The notes under the pieces are model-generated. The model was not told the DNA's origin. It did no database searches and worked only from the letters and a program-made list of their open reading frames with translations. From Reyranella sp. (lineage in GTDB: Bacteria; Pseudomonadota; Alphaproteobacteria; Reyranellales; Reyranellaceae): DNA of 42,082 nucleotides. Positions 15,994 to 23,848 of the stretch are shown one piece after another (position 1 is the stretch's first letter; every line of letters starts with the position of its first letter). The stretch spans positions 1 through 42,082 of the forward strand of contig JAIEOV010000068.1 of the NCBI GenBank assembly GCA_019750135.1, written 5' to 3'. Position numbers and translations under genes: made by a program.

Positions 15994-17151
15994 TTACTCG
16001 AGCGTCTCGAGCAACCGCGTGCAGAGATACGTTCGCGGCACCAGCGACGAGTAGTAGATCTGCTCGAAGGCCGCATGCGCGCCCTTACCGTCGGCGCCGA
16101 GGCCGTCGAGCGTCGGGATGCCCAGCGCCGCGGTGAAGTTGCCGTCGCTGCCGCCGCCGGTCAGCGGCACGTCCAGAAGCTCCTTGCCGATCTCGCGATA
16201 GATCGCCTGCGCCTGCTCGAACAGCGCCGTGATGCCGGCGTCCTTCTGGTAGGGCGGCCGGTTCATCTCGCCTTCGACCTTGAGCGTCACGTCCTGGCCG
16301 ATCGGCTCGAGGTTCAGGAACCAGTGCGTCATCTCCTCGGCGAGTTGCTGGCTCGGCACGCGCAGGTCGACCTCGATCTTGCATTCGGCGGGCACGACGT
16401 TGACGCCGCTGCCGCCCTGGATCAGGCCGACGTTGCAGGTGATGCCACGCGCATAGTCGGTCTTGCCCTCGATGCGCATGATCTGCTTCGCCATCTCATG
16501 GATGGCGCTGCGGCCATCCTGGTGGCGCACCCCAGCATGGCTCGCCGTGCCCTTCACCGTCAGGGTGAAGCGGCCGACGCCCTTGCGCGAGGTCACCACG
16601 CGGTCGCCGTCGCGGCCGGGCTCCATGACCAGCGCGTACTTGTGCCCGCGCGCCGCTTCCTCGATGCGCGTGCGCGAGGTCGGGCTGCCGACCTCCTCTT
16701 CGGGAATGAACAGGAAGGTGACCGGCAGCTTGGTCTTCTTGCCCATGCGCATCAGATGGCGCAGCGCGTAGTAGGCGATGTAGCCGCCCGCCTTCATGTC
16801 GTAGATGCCGGGCCCGAAGATGCTGTCGCCCTCGCGGCGGATCTTGAGGTCGCGCTGGATCATGCCGATGGGATGCACGGTATCGAGATGGGCCAGCACC
16901 AGGATGCCTTTGCCGTCGCCGTGGCTCATCTCCGGCGTGGTCTTGCACTCCAGGATGTCGCCGAAGCCGTCCCGGCCGGGAACGCGCTCGAGCTTCAGCC
17001 CGAGGTCGCGGAACTGGCCTTCGACGTGGTCGACCACCTTGTTGACCGACTTGCCGTCGTGGCTCGGGCTTTCGATCGACACCCACTCGACGATGCCGGC
17101 GAGGACGTCGTCGGCATCGATCTTCGGTTCGTTCTTGCGGGCCTCGGCCAT
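15994..17151 (-). CDS. M20 family metallopeptidase, glutamate carboxypeptidase-like
   Basis: A 385-residue zinc exopeptidase. Metal and catalytic residues follow the M20 pattern: HLDTVHP (H88, D90), GIYDMKAG (bridging D118), PEEEVGS (E151/E152) and MEPGRDGD (E177), with a dimerisation lid domain (about 195-300) and a C-terminal GGGSDGNF then DGLGADGKGAHA. It is closest in layout to carboxypeptidase G2-type enzymes and ArgE/DapE relatives that cleave N-acyl amino acids or C-terminal glutamate. No signal peptide is seen. The ATG at 17151 overlaps the SDR stop by one base (TGATG), so the two genes are coupled. Confidence 0.9.
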   Translation of the reverse strand: MAEARKNEPKIDADDVLAGIVEWVSIESPSHDGKSVNKVVDHVEGQFRDLGLKLERVPGRDGFGDILECKTTPEMSHGDGKGILVLAHLDTVHPIGMIQRDLKIRREGDSIFGPGIYDMKAGGYIAYYALRHLMRMGKKTKLPVTFLFIPEEEVGSPTSRTRIEEAARGHKYALVMEPGRDGDRVVTSRKGVGRFTLTVKGTASHAGVRHQDGRSAIHEMAKQIMRIEGKTDYARGITCNVGLIQGGSGVNVVPAECKIEVDLRVPSQQLAEEMTHWFLNLEPIGQDVTLKVEGEMNRPPYQKDAGITALFEQAQAIYREIGKELLDVPLTGGGSDGNFTAALGIPTLDGLGADGKGAHAAFEQIYYSSLVPRTYLCTRLLETLE

Positions 17152-18068
17152 CAGACCGGGTCCCAAGTGAAGTATTCCGGCGAGCGCTTCATGTCGGTGA
17201 AGTAGGGCTTCATCGACGGCACGGCCTGCTCAGCGATCGCCTCCAAGGTCCAGCCTTCCGAGTTGTGCACCGAACGCACCGGGCGGTTGGCGTTGAACAG
17301 CATGATCTCGTTCATGCGCACGCCGAAGATCTGCGAGGTGACGCCGTCGGCGGCATCGCTCAGCAGGAACACCGCCATGGGCGCGATCTTGGCCGGGGTC
17401 ATCTTCTTGGAGCGCTCCAGCCGCGCCTTCTGGGCGTCGGTGTCGGCGGGAATCGTGCCGATCATGCGCGTCCAGGCGAAGGGCGAGATGCAGTTGGAGC
17501 GGACGTTGAAGGCCGCCATGTCGAGCGCGATCGAGCGCGACAGGCCGATGATGCCCATCTTGGCTGCCGAGTAATTCGCCTGGCCGAAGTTGCCGACGAG
17601 GCCCGACGTCGAGGTGAAGTGCACGAAGGCGCCCGACTTCTGCTCCTTGAAGTAGTTGGCGGTGGCGCGGCTGACGTTGAACGCGCCGTTCAGGTGCACG
17701 TCGATCACCATCTTCCAGTCGACATGGCTCATGCGATGGAAGATGCGGTCGCGCAGGATGCCGGCGTTGTTGATGACGCCATCGATCTTGCCGAAGTTCT
17801 CGACCGCGGCCTTGACCATGCGCTCGGCGCCCGCCGGATCGGCGACGCTGTCGCCGTTGGCCACGGCCTTGCCGCCGGCCGCCTTGATCTCGTCGACGAC
17901 CTTCTGCGCCGGCGACGTGCTGCCGCCGCCCTCGCCGTCGACGGCGCCGCCCAGGTCGTTGACAACGACAGCCGCGCCTTCGCGGGCCGCCAGCAGCGCC
18001 ATCTCGCGGCCGATGCCGCCGCCCGCGCCGGTCACCAGAACGACCTTGTCCCTCAGCATGTTGGCCAT
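17151..18068 (-). CDS. SDR of the MFE-2 type, (3R)-hydroxyacyl-CoA dehydrogenase-like
   Basis: A 305-residue short-chain dehydrogenase with TGAGGGIG (13-20), NNAG (100-103), S153/S155, Y166 and K170. The signature NNAGILRDRIFHRM and GNFGQANYSAAK are those of the dehydrogenase half of peroxisomal multifunctional enzyme type 2, which oxidises (3R)-hydroxyacyl-CoA in beta-oxidation; the extra 50 residues at the C terminus compared with FabG also fit. The ATG at 18068 has GGAGGGAG just upstream. It is coupled to the M20 peptidase, an unusual partner. Bacterial relatives also act on steroid side chains. Confidence 0.88.
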   Translation of the reverse strand: MANMLRDKVVLVTGAGGGIGREMALLAAREGAAVVVNDLGGAVDGEGGGSTSPAQKVVDEIKAAGGKAVANGDSVADPAGAERMVKAAVENFGKIDGVINNAGILRDRIFHRMSHVDWKMVIDVHLNGAFNVSRATANYFKEQKSGAFVHFTSTSGLVGNFGQANYSAAKMGIIGLSRSIALDMAAFNVRSNCISPFAWTRMIGTIPADTDAQKARLERSKKMTPAKIAPMAVFLLSDAADGVTSQIFGVRMNEIMLFNANRPVRSVHNSEGWTLEAIAEQAVPSMKPYFTDMKRSPEYFTWDPV

Positions 18069-18195
18069 CGTCTCCCTCCGTCGTGAATTCCTGCAGCAGC
18101 ATGTACCTCACGTGCTATGGCGGCGGGAAGCCTCACCCCTGCGACCTTGCCGCCGGTCCCGTTCCGGGATTTGCTCGGCGAAACCGGAGGTGACG

Positions 18196-19020
18196 ATGGA
18201 CCTCGATCAGAGCATCGCAAAGCACTACGCCCATGGCGCGCTGGAGACGGCGATCCTCGGCGCGCTGGCTGCAGCCGGCAAGAATCCCGAGGCGCTCACG
18301 TCCGCCGACCTGGCGCCCGTCGATGAGTTCCATATCGGCGGGCGCCAGGCGACCAAGGATCTTTCCGCCCACCTGGACCTGCCGCGCGGCGCGCGCGTTC
18401 TCGACGTCGGCAGCGGGCTGGGTGGCCCGTCGCGCTACTTCTCGCAGGAACGCGGCTGGCAGGTCGAGGGCATCGACCTCACGCCGGAGTACGTCGACGT
18501 CGCCACCGGCCTGTCGCGACGCGTCGGGCTGGCCGACGCCACCGCCTATCGCGTGGCGAGTGCATCGGCATTGCCGTTCGGCGATCGCACCTTCGACGGC
18601 GCATACATGCTGCATGTCGGCATGAACATCGCCGACAAGAAGACCGCATTCGCCGAGGTGCATCGCGTGCTGAAACCCGGGGGCCTGTTCGCCATCTATG
18701 ACGTGATGCTCGAAGGCAATGGCGACTTCACCTATCCGGTGCCGTGGTCGGCGGGGCCGGAGACCAACTTCATCGCCTCGGCCGAGACCTACCGGAAGGA
18801 TCTGGCCGCGGCGGGCTTCAGCATCGTGAAGGAGCGCAATCGCCGCGACTTCGCGCTCGAGTCCTTCGCCCAGATGCGTCAGCGCCAGGCCGCTGGCGGC
18901 CCGCCCGCGCCCGGCCTGCAGATCGCCATGGGCCCGACGGCGCCACAGAAAGTCGCCAACATGGCAAGCGGGGTCCAGCGCGGCCTGTTCGCGCCGGTCG
19001 AGATCATCAGTCGGGCTTGA
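18196..19020 (+). CDS. Class I SAM-dependent methyltransferase
   Basis: A 274-residue methyltransferase with motif I VLDVGSGLGGPSRYF (about 68-82), an acidic motif II (GIDLTPEY) and the post-motif region HRVLKPGGLFAIYDVM. It resembles the UbiE/gamma-tocopherol methyltransferase group that methylates quinones, sterols or small amines; the substrate cannot be told. The ATG at 18196 follows a strong GGAGG (18187-18191). It converges with the MFS gene and their last 14 bases overlap on opposite strands. Confidence 0.9.
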   Translation: MDLDQSIAKHYAHGALETAILGALAAAGKNPEALTSADLAPVDEFHIGGRQATKDLSAHLDLPRGARVLDVGSGLGGPSRYFSQERGWQVEGIDLTPEYVDVATGLSRRVGLADATAYRVASASALPFGDRTFDGAYMLHVGMNIADKKTAFAEVHRVLKPGGLFAIYDVMLEGNGDFTYPVPWSAGPETNFIASAETYRKDLAAAGFSIVKERNRRDFALESFAQMRQRQAAGGPPAPGLQIAMGPTAPQKVANMASGVQRGLFAPVEIISRA

Positions 19021-20221
19021 CCGCGTGCGTACGTGACGGCCGCAGAAGCCGCGCGCTGAGCACGGTCGCCAGCGCGAACGGCATCAGGCCGATCACCAGC
19101 GGCATGGCGACGTAGCGGCTGCCGTAGAGGGTGAGCACGGCGACGGTGACCGTGCCCATCGCGCCCATGCCCATCTGCGCCAGGCCGGCCAGCGACGAGG
19201 CCGTGCCGGCGAGCTTGGGGAACATGCCGACGGCGCCGGCATTGGCGTTGGCCACGATCATGCCGGTGCCGAAGCTCAGCACCACGTGCGGGCCGATGAT
19301 GGCCCACCAGGTGACGACCCCGCTCAGCGACAGCGCCGCCATCACCGACAGCGCCGCGACATGGAACCAGCCGGAGGCCCGCATGATGACGATGGGCGCG
19401 ACGCGGCCGATCAGCCGGTTGTTCACGAAGGTGCCGGCGGTGAAGCCGGCGACCGACAAGAGCACGATCAGGCCGAACTCCTGCGGCGAGAAGCCGAGAT
19501 GGTCCTGCAGGATGAAGGGAACGCCGGCCAGCATGCCGAAGTTGATGGCGAAGGCGAAGCCCAAGGTCAGCACGTTGCCGAGGAACTGGCGCTCGCGCAG
19601 CATCTGGCCCGAGCCGCGCAGCAGATGGCCGAGATCGAGGCGCTCGCTGCGGTACTTGTTGGTCTCCTCGAGGCCGAGCAGCACGATGCCGAGCAGCAAG
19701 GTGCCGAAGCCGCCAACGAACCAGAAGGTCGCGCGCCAGCTTGCCCATTCGCCCAAGAAGCCGCCCAGGGTCGGCGCAAGCGACGGCGCGATGTTCTGGC
19801 CGAGCGAGATCCAGCTCATGACCAGCGGCATCTCCTGGAAGGTGTAGGCATCGCGCGTCAGCGCGCGGCCGATCACCGAGCCGGAGGCGGCGCCCAGCCC
19901 TTGCAGGATGCGGAGACCAATGAGGCCACCGATGGAGGGGGCGAACGAGCAGGCGAAGGTCGCCGCGGTGAAGAAGATCAGTCCGCCCAGGAGCACGGGA
20001 CGACGGCCGAAGCGGTCGCTGAGCGGGCCGTAGAAGAGCTGGCCGACGGCGAAGCCCAACATGTAGGTGGTGAGCGTGAGTTTGACGCTGTCGGCGCCAG
20101 CGCCGAGCGATGCGCCGACCGAAGGCATCACGGGCGTGTAGATGCTCATGGTCAACGGGCCGAAGCTGCCCAACGCCACCAACAGGGCGACGTAGCCGAA
20201 GGAACGCGGAGCGAGACTCAC
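19007..20221 (-). CDS. MFS transporter, Bcr/CflA drug-resistance type
   Basis: A 404-residue inner-membrane protein with about 12 hydrophobic helices and the MFS motif A loop GPLSDRFGRRPVLLGG (65-80), followed by RILQGLGAASGSVIGRALTRD, the Bcr/CflA motif. These proteins export bicyclomycin, chloramphenicol, sulfathiazole or small metabolites by proton antiport. The start is a GTG at 20221 overlapping the stop of the transglutaminase-like gene (GTGA), so the two are co-translated. Convergent 14-base overlap with the methyltransferase gene. Confidence 0.92.
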   Translation of the reverse strand: MSLAPRSFGYVALLVALGSFGPLTMSIYTPVMPSVGASLGAGADSVKLTLTTYMLGFAVGQLFYGPLSDRFGRRPVLLGGLIFFTAATFACSFAPSIGGLIGLRILQGLGAASGSVIGRALTRDAYTFQEMPLVMSWISLGQNIAPSLAPTLGGFLGEWASWRATFWFVGGFGTLLLGIVLLGLEETNKYRSERLDLGHLLRGSGQMLRERQFLGNVLTLGFAFAINFGMLAGVPFILQDHLGFSPQEFGLIVLLSVAGFTAGTFVNNRLIGRVAPIVIMRASGWFHVAALSVMAALSLSGVVTWWAIIGPHVVLSFGTGMIVANANAGAVGMFPKLAGTASSLAGLAQMGMGAMGTVTVAVLTLYGSRYVAMPLVIGLMPFALATVLSARLLRPSRTHAVKPD

Positions 20222-20946
20222 TTCTTGGCGGCTTCTTCAGCACCTTCCGCGCCAAAGTCGCCACCGAGAGGCATTTCCTCCTGGGCACGCGTCATGCGGG
20301 GATAGTAGTGACGGAAAGCAGAGCGGATCTCGTCGAACGGGATATCGGCGAAGACACCGCGATAGGCGAGATATTCCATGTGGCGGCGGCCGCTCAGATC
20401 GAACGGGTGATAGATCGAATCGGTGGCGGCGTCCCATTCGAGCGGCTTCAGTCCGAAGCGCTCGGTCAGCTCCTTGTTGAACGCGGGCGTGGCCTTGAGC
20501 CAGCGTCCGTCGAGCCAGACCTCGGTGTAGCCGTGATAGTAGAAGGTGTCGGAACCCATCAGGTCGGAAAGCCGCTTGGTGGTCATGTGATTACGTACGT
20601 CGGCGTAACCGACGCGGGCCGGGATACCGACAGCGCGGCACACCGCCGCCATCAGCCCCGCCTTGTTCACGCAATATCCATGCCCCGACGCCAAGGTCGT
20701 GCTGGCGCGATAGGCCTCCTGCTTCATCGGCGTGTTGTACGGGTCGTAGCGCAGGCCATCCCGCACCGCGTAATAAAGGCGCAATGCCTTTTCCCGGTCA
20801 CTGCCCTCGCCCGCGACCTGCCTTGCATAGGCCGCGATCTTGGGGTGGTCTGAATCGATCAGGGCACCGGACCGCCGGTAGGCCTCGAAATCGGAGCCGT
20901 CCCGCACCACGTCGTCGCGGTCGGTCCTGAGGGAGTCGTAGTCCAT
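20218..20946 (-). CDS. Transglutaminase-like protein
   Basis: A 242-residue cytoplasmic protein with a papain-like transglutaminase core. The nucleophile is C92 in ASGHGYCVNKAGLMAAVCRAVGIPAR and the histidine is H138 in YYHGYTEVWLDGRW. The strand that normally supplies the third residue (VDP) reads KATPAFN, with Thr153 in place of Asp, a variation I have seen described for bacterial members of this fold. Such proteins are proteases or amide-bond enzymes of unknown substrate. It is coupled to the MFS gene and diverges by 36 bases from the SRPBCC gene. Confidence 0.85.
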   Translation of the reverse strand: MDYDSLRTDRDDVVRDGSDFEAYRRSGALIDSDHPKIAAYARQVAGEGSDREKALRLYYAVRDGLRYDPYNTPMKQEAYRASTTLASGHGYCVNKAGLMAAVCRAVGIPARVGYADVRNHMTTKRLSDLMGSDTFYYHGYTEVWLDGRWLKATPAFNKELTERFGLKPLEWDAATDSIYHPFDLSGRRHMEYLAYRGVFADIPFDEIRSAFRHYYPRMTRAQEEMPLGGDFGAEGAEEAAKK

Positions 20947-20982
20947 GCCGGGCGTTGTCTACTGCACCTGCGGAAAAAGTAC

Positions 20983-21483
20983 ATGAGCCAAGACGCGCAT
21001 TTCACGCATGCGCATATGGTGCGCTTCGACCGTCCGCTGGCGGCGACGCCGAAAAAGGTGTGGGCGGTTCTGACCGATTTCACGCGTCTGCCGGGCTGGT
21101 ATGGCGGCGACAGCGGGCTTGAAGGCGGAGAAGGCGGCATCGTGCGGCTGATGGGCGGCCACATTCGCGGAACCGTCACGCAATGGCAGCCACCGCGCAA
21201 ACTCAGCTACAGCTGGAACGTGTTCGGCACGAACGACGAGCGCTCGCCCTATCCCGAATCGTATCTCACCCTGGAGCTCAGCCCGCAGGGCGACGGCACG
21301 ATGCTGGGGCTGACGCATCTGCCGGTGCTCGAGCCATTCGAGAAGGTGAACGCCATGGGTTGGCACACCTATCTCGACATGGTCGAAGCCGCTGTGACCG
21401 GCGCGCCGGTCGAGCCGCGCGAGGTCTATATGAAGCGCAACGCCGAGCGCTACGGCGTCGATCTCAACAACCTGCCGAAGTGA
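20983..21483 (+). CDS. SRPBCC (START/Bet v1-like) domain protein
   Basis: A 166-residue protein with the helix-grip fold: MVRFDRPLAATPKKVWAVLTDFTRLPGWYG at the N terminus, beta strands ending RKLSYSW, then SYLTLELSPQGDGTMLGLTH and a long C-terminal helix. This is the AHSA1/SRPBCC group that binds hydrophobic ligands in a deep pocket. No enzyme motif is present. It is a single gene diverging from the transglutaminase-like gene and is followed by a cluster of palindromic repeats. Confidence 0.87.
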   Translation: MSQDAHFTHAHMVRFDRPLAATPKKVWAVLTDFTRLPGWYGGDSGLEGGEGGIVRLMGGHIRGTVTQWQPPRKLSYSWNVFGTNDERSPYPESYLTLELSPQGDGTMLGLTHLPVLEPFEKVNAMGWHTYLDMVEAAVTGAPVEPREVYMKRNAERYGVDLNNLPK

Positions 21484-21504
21484 TTGCTGGCAGCGCGTCA
21501 TGGC

Positions 21505-21604
21505 GGGAGCGCGGGCCTCTGGTCCGCTCATGATTCATGAGGCGGGCGGGACGCCCGCGGTCCGCGCTTCGCTGTGCATGAGCGGGCCGGAGGCCCGCGC
21601 TCCC
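21505..21604. repeat. REP/BIME-like cluster of three palindromes, copies 2 and 3
   Basis: Two inverted copies of one 28-bp element (21505-21532 and 21577-21604) differ at only two positions; each contains a GC-rich hairpin flanked by GGGAGC and CATG. Between them lies a third hairpin (21542-21548 with 21552-21558, loop GGA). This is the layout of bacterial interspersed mosaic elements. It fills the 121 bases between the convergent SRPBCC and thioesterase genes. Confidence 0.8.
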
Positions 21605-22063
21605 TTAAAGCGACGGCGGCGCGTCGTCGGACTTGATCAGGAAGTGCGCGTTGGCCGTGGCGACCGGCTTGGCGCGGTCGTCCTGCCAGGCCTCGGCATA
21701 GACGTTGACCATGCGGCGGCCCTGCTTGGTGACCTTGGCGCAGGCGATGACGTCGACCGGCCGCGCCGAGCGCAGGTAGTCGACGGTGATGTTGACGATC
21801 TTCGGCACCGTCTCCGTCTCGGTCTCCCACAAGAGATGGAAGATCGCGGCCATCTCCAGCATGGCGCCCAGGGTGCCGCCATGGATCGCCGGCAGAAAGG
21901 TGTTGCCTACCAGGTCGTCGTGGTAGCGCATGCGCGTCAGCAGCTCGCCGGTGCCGTTCTCCGGTGCGATGCGCATCCAGCGCGCATAGGGGATCGCTTC
22001 GGCGAGCTTGGCGACGTCGCCCGACTTGCGCACTTCGGCCAGCCGTTCGAGGAGCGAGCTCAT
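21605..22063 (-). CDS. PaaI-type hotdog thioesterase 1
   Basis: A 152-residue hotdog-fold protein: MRYHDDLVGNTFLPAIHGGTLGAMLEMAAIFHLL carries the PaaI HGG motif and the Glu helix, followed by VPKIVNITVDYLRSARPVDVIACAKVTKQGRRMVNVYAEAW. It should hydrolyse an acyl- or aryl-CoA thioester in the cytoplasm. The ATG overlaps the stop of thioesterase 2 (ATGA). It is the third gene of the operon headed by the acyl-CoA dehydrogenase, so the substrate may be the CoA product of that pathway. Confidence 0.9.
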   Translation of the reverse strand: MSSLLERLAEVRKSGDVAKLAEAIPYARWMRIAPENGTGELLTRMRYHDDLVGNTFLPAIHGGTLGAMLEMAAIFHLLWETETETVPKIVNITVDYLRSARPVDVIACAKVTKQGRRMVNVYAEAWQDDRAKPVATANAHFLIKSDDAPPSL

Positions 22064-22548
22064 GGCTTCACCTCCGCGCCGATGGTCTGCGGCCGCGTCA
22101 CCTCGCCCTTGGTGCCCAGCATGAAGGTGCCGGCCGCCGCCGCGATGGGATCCTTGGGATCGCCGTGATGGGCGAAGGCGCGGGTGAAGGCGACCGAGTG
22201 CGTGACGCGATAGCACTCGGCCTCGGCGATCACCGCCTTGCCCGGCGTCGCCGGCCGCACATAGTCGATGCGCAGGTCCAGCGTCGCGAAGGGCTTCGGC
22301 TCGCTCAGCATGGTCGCCACCGACATGCCGCAGCAGCTGTCCATCAGCGCCGTCAGCGGGCCGCCCGCCAGCACGCCGGTCTCGGGATTGCCGACCAGCT
22401 CCTCGCGCCAGTCGAGCTGCATGGAGCCGAAGCCGCGGCGCACCGCGATGATCCTGAGCCCGAGCGCCTTGCTGTGCGGGATGGTGTCGGAGAACCACTG
22501 CTGGAAGAAGGCAATGCGCTGGTCGGGGTCTTTGAAAGGACTGCTCAT
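22060..22548 (-). CDS. PaaI-type hotdog thioesterase 2
   Basis: A 162-residue hotdog protein. NPETGVLAGGPLTALMDSCCGMSVATML holds the variant active-site loop AGG (in place of HGG) and the Asp on the central helix, then FATLDLRIDYVRPATPGKAVIAEAEC. It is a paralogue of the next gene with a different loop, so the pair may form a heteromer or have split specificities. It starts 9 bases after the acyl-CoA dehydrogenase stop. Confidence 0.88.
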   Translation of the reverse strand: MSSPFKDPDQRIAFFQQWFSDTIPHSKALGLRIIAVRRGFGSMQLDWREELVGNPETGVLAGGPLTALMDSCCGMSVATMLSEPKPFATLDLRIDYVRPATPGKAVIAEAECYRVTHSVAFTRAFAHHGDPKDPIAAAAGTFMLGTKGEVTRPQTIGAEVKP

Positions 22549-22557
22549 GGCGCCCTT

Positions 22558-23736
22558 CTACAGTCCCATCTGGCGCGCGGCGAGGTCCTTCATGATCTCG
22601 ACCGAGCCGCCGCCGATCGCCATCACTTTTGTCTCACGATAGATGCGTTCGACCTTGGCGCCGCGCAGGTAGCCTGCGCCACCGAACACCTGCATGGCCT
22701 CGTTGGCGCAAAACTCCAGGGTCGAGGTCGCCAGGTTCTTGAGCATGCAGATTTCCGCCACCGGCTTCTCGCCCTGGCAGACGCGCCAGGCCAAGAGCTC
22801 GAGCGTCGACTTCACGGCGTTGATGCGCATAGCCATGTCGACCAGGCGATGACGCACCACCTGGTTGGCGATCAGCGGCTTGCCGAAGGTGTGGCGCTCG
22901 CGGGCGTAGGCGATCGACTCGTCGAGACAGACCTTGGCGTAACCGCAGGCGCCGGCCGACATGCCGAGCCGCTCCTGATTGAAGTTCAGCATGATGCCGA
23001 TGAAGCCCTTGTTCTCCTGGCCGATCAGGTTGTCGACGGGCACCCGCACGTTGTCGAAGAAGAGCTGGGCCGTGTCGGACGCCCACCAGCCCATCTTCTT
23101 GAGCTTGGTGCGGCCGAAGCCTTCGCGGTCGCGCTCGATCAGGAGCAGCGACACCCCGCCCGCACCCGGCCCGCCGGTGCGCACCGCCACGGTGTAGTAG
23201 TCGGCGCGCATGCCGGAGGTGATGAACATCTTCGAGCCGTTGACCACGTAATGGTCGCCCTCGCGGCGGGCCGTCGTCTTGAGGTTGGCGACGTCCGAGC
23301 CGCCCGACGGCTCGGTGATGGCGAGCGCGCTGATCTTCTCGCCGGCCAGCACCTCGGGCAGGACCTGGCGCTTCATCCATTCCGGCCCCAACGCCGCGAT
23401 GGGCGGCGAGCCGATCGTGTGGCTGTTCAGGCTGGCGTTCAGCCCGCCGCTGCCGTGGCGCGCCATCTCCTCGGCCTTGACGATGCCGAAGAAGGGATCG
23501 GTCGGAACGCCGCCATATTCCTCGGGAAAGCCGAGCTGCAGCAGGCCTGCCGCCGACGCCTTGCGGTAGAGCTCGCGCGGGAACTCCTCGGCCTCATCCC
23601 ATTGGTCGACATGGGGCATGATCTCGCGGTCGACGAAGTGGCGGACGGTACGCCGGAAAGCCTCGTGTTCTTCTGTATAAAACGGGCTGTGCGGCGCCGC
23701 TTCGGGCAAAGGGTTTAACGAATCGGTAACGGCCAT
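22558..23736 (-). CDS. Acyl-CoA dehydrogenase
   Basis: A 392-residue flavoprotein. The FAD/substrate motifs are present: ALAITEPSGGSDVANLKTTA in the middle domain, YARERHTFGKPL and QVFGGAGYLRGAKVERIYRETKVMAIGGGSVEIM in the C-terminal domain. The position of the usual catalytic glutamate (E-G-T in short and medium-chain enzymes) is Gly in IGGGSVEIM, as in the citronellyl-CoA-type and long/branched-chain subgroup, where the base comes from another helix. I take the ATG at 23736, with GAGGAG upstream, over a longer frame lacking homology. It probably oxidises a branched or aromatic acyl-CoA fed by the divergent transport operon. Confidence 0.92.
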   Translation of the reverse strand: MAVTDSLNPLPEAAPHSPFYTEEHEAFRRTVRHFVDREIMPHVDQWDEAEEFPRELYRKASAAGLLQLGFPEEYGGVPTDPFFGIVKAEEMARHGSGGLNASLNSHTIGSPPIAALGPEWMKRQVLPEVLAGEKISALAITEPSGGSDVANLKTTARREGDHYVVNGSKMFITSGMRADYYTVAVRTGGPGAGGVSLLLIERDREGFGRTKLKKMGWWASDTAQLFFDNVRVPVDNLIGQENKGFIGIMLNFNQERLGMSAGACGYAKVCLDESIAYARERHTFGKPLIANQVVRHRLVDMAMRINAVKSTLELLAWRVCQGEKPVAEICMLKNLATSTLEFCANEAMQVFGGAGYLRGAKVERIYRETKVMAIGGGSVEIMKDLAARQMGL

Positions 23737-23789
23737 CGGCCTTCTCCTCGGTCCCCGGCGTTTCACATGGTGGATCAGCGTATCGCGCG

Positions 23790-23817
23790 TTGACAGCGCT
23801 AAACAGCTGTTCATATT
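23790..23817 (+). promoter_or_regulatory. Sigma-70-like promoter with embedded palindrome before the Liv operon
   Basis: A perfect -35 TTGACA (23790-23795) and a -10-like CATATT (23812-23817) are 16 bases apart. The spacer contains the 10-bp palindrome AACAGCTGTT (23802-23811), a possible repressor operator. Transcription would begin near 23824, about 43 bases before the likely livH start. Confidence 0.55.
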
Positions 23818-23848
23818 TGCGGAAGAGAAGCGGCAACAGACCGCTCAT

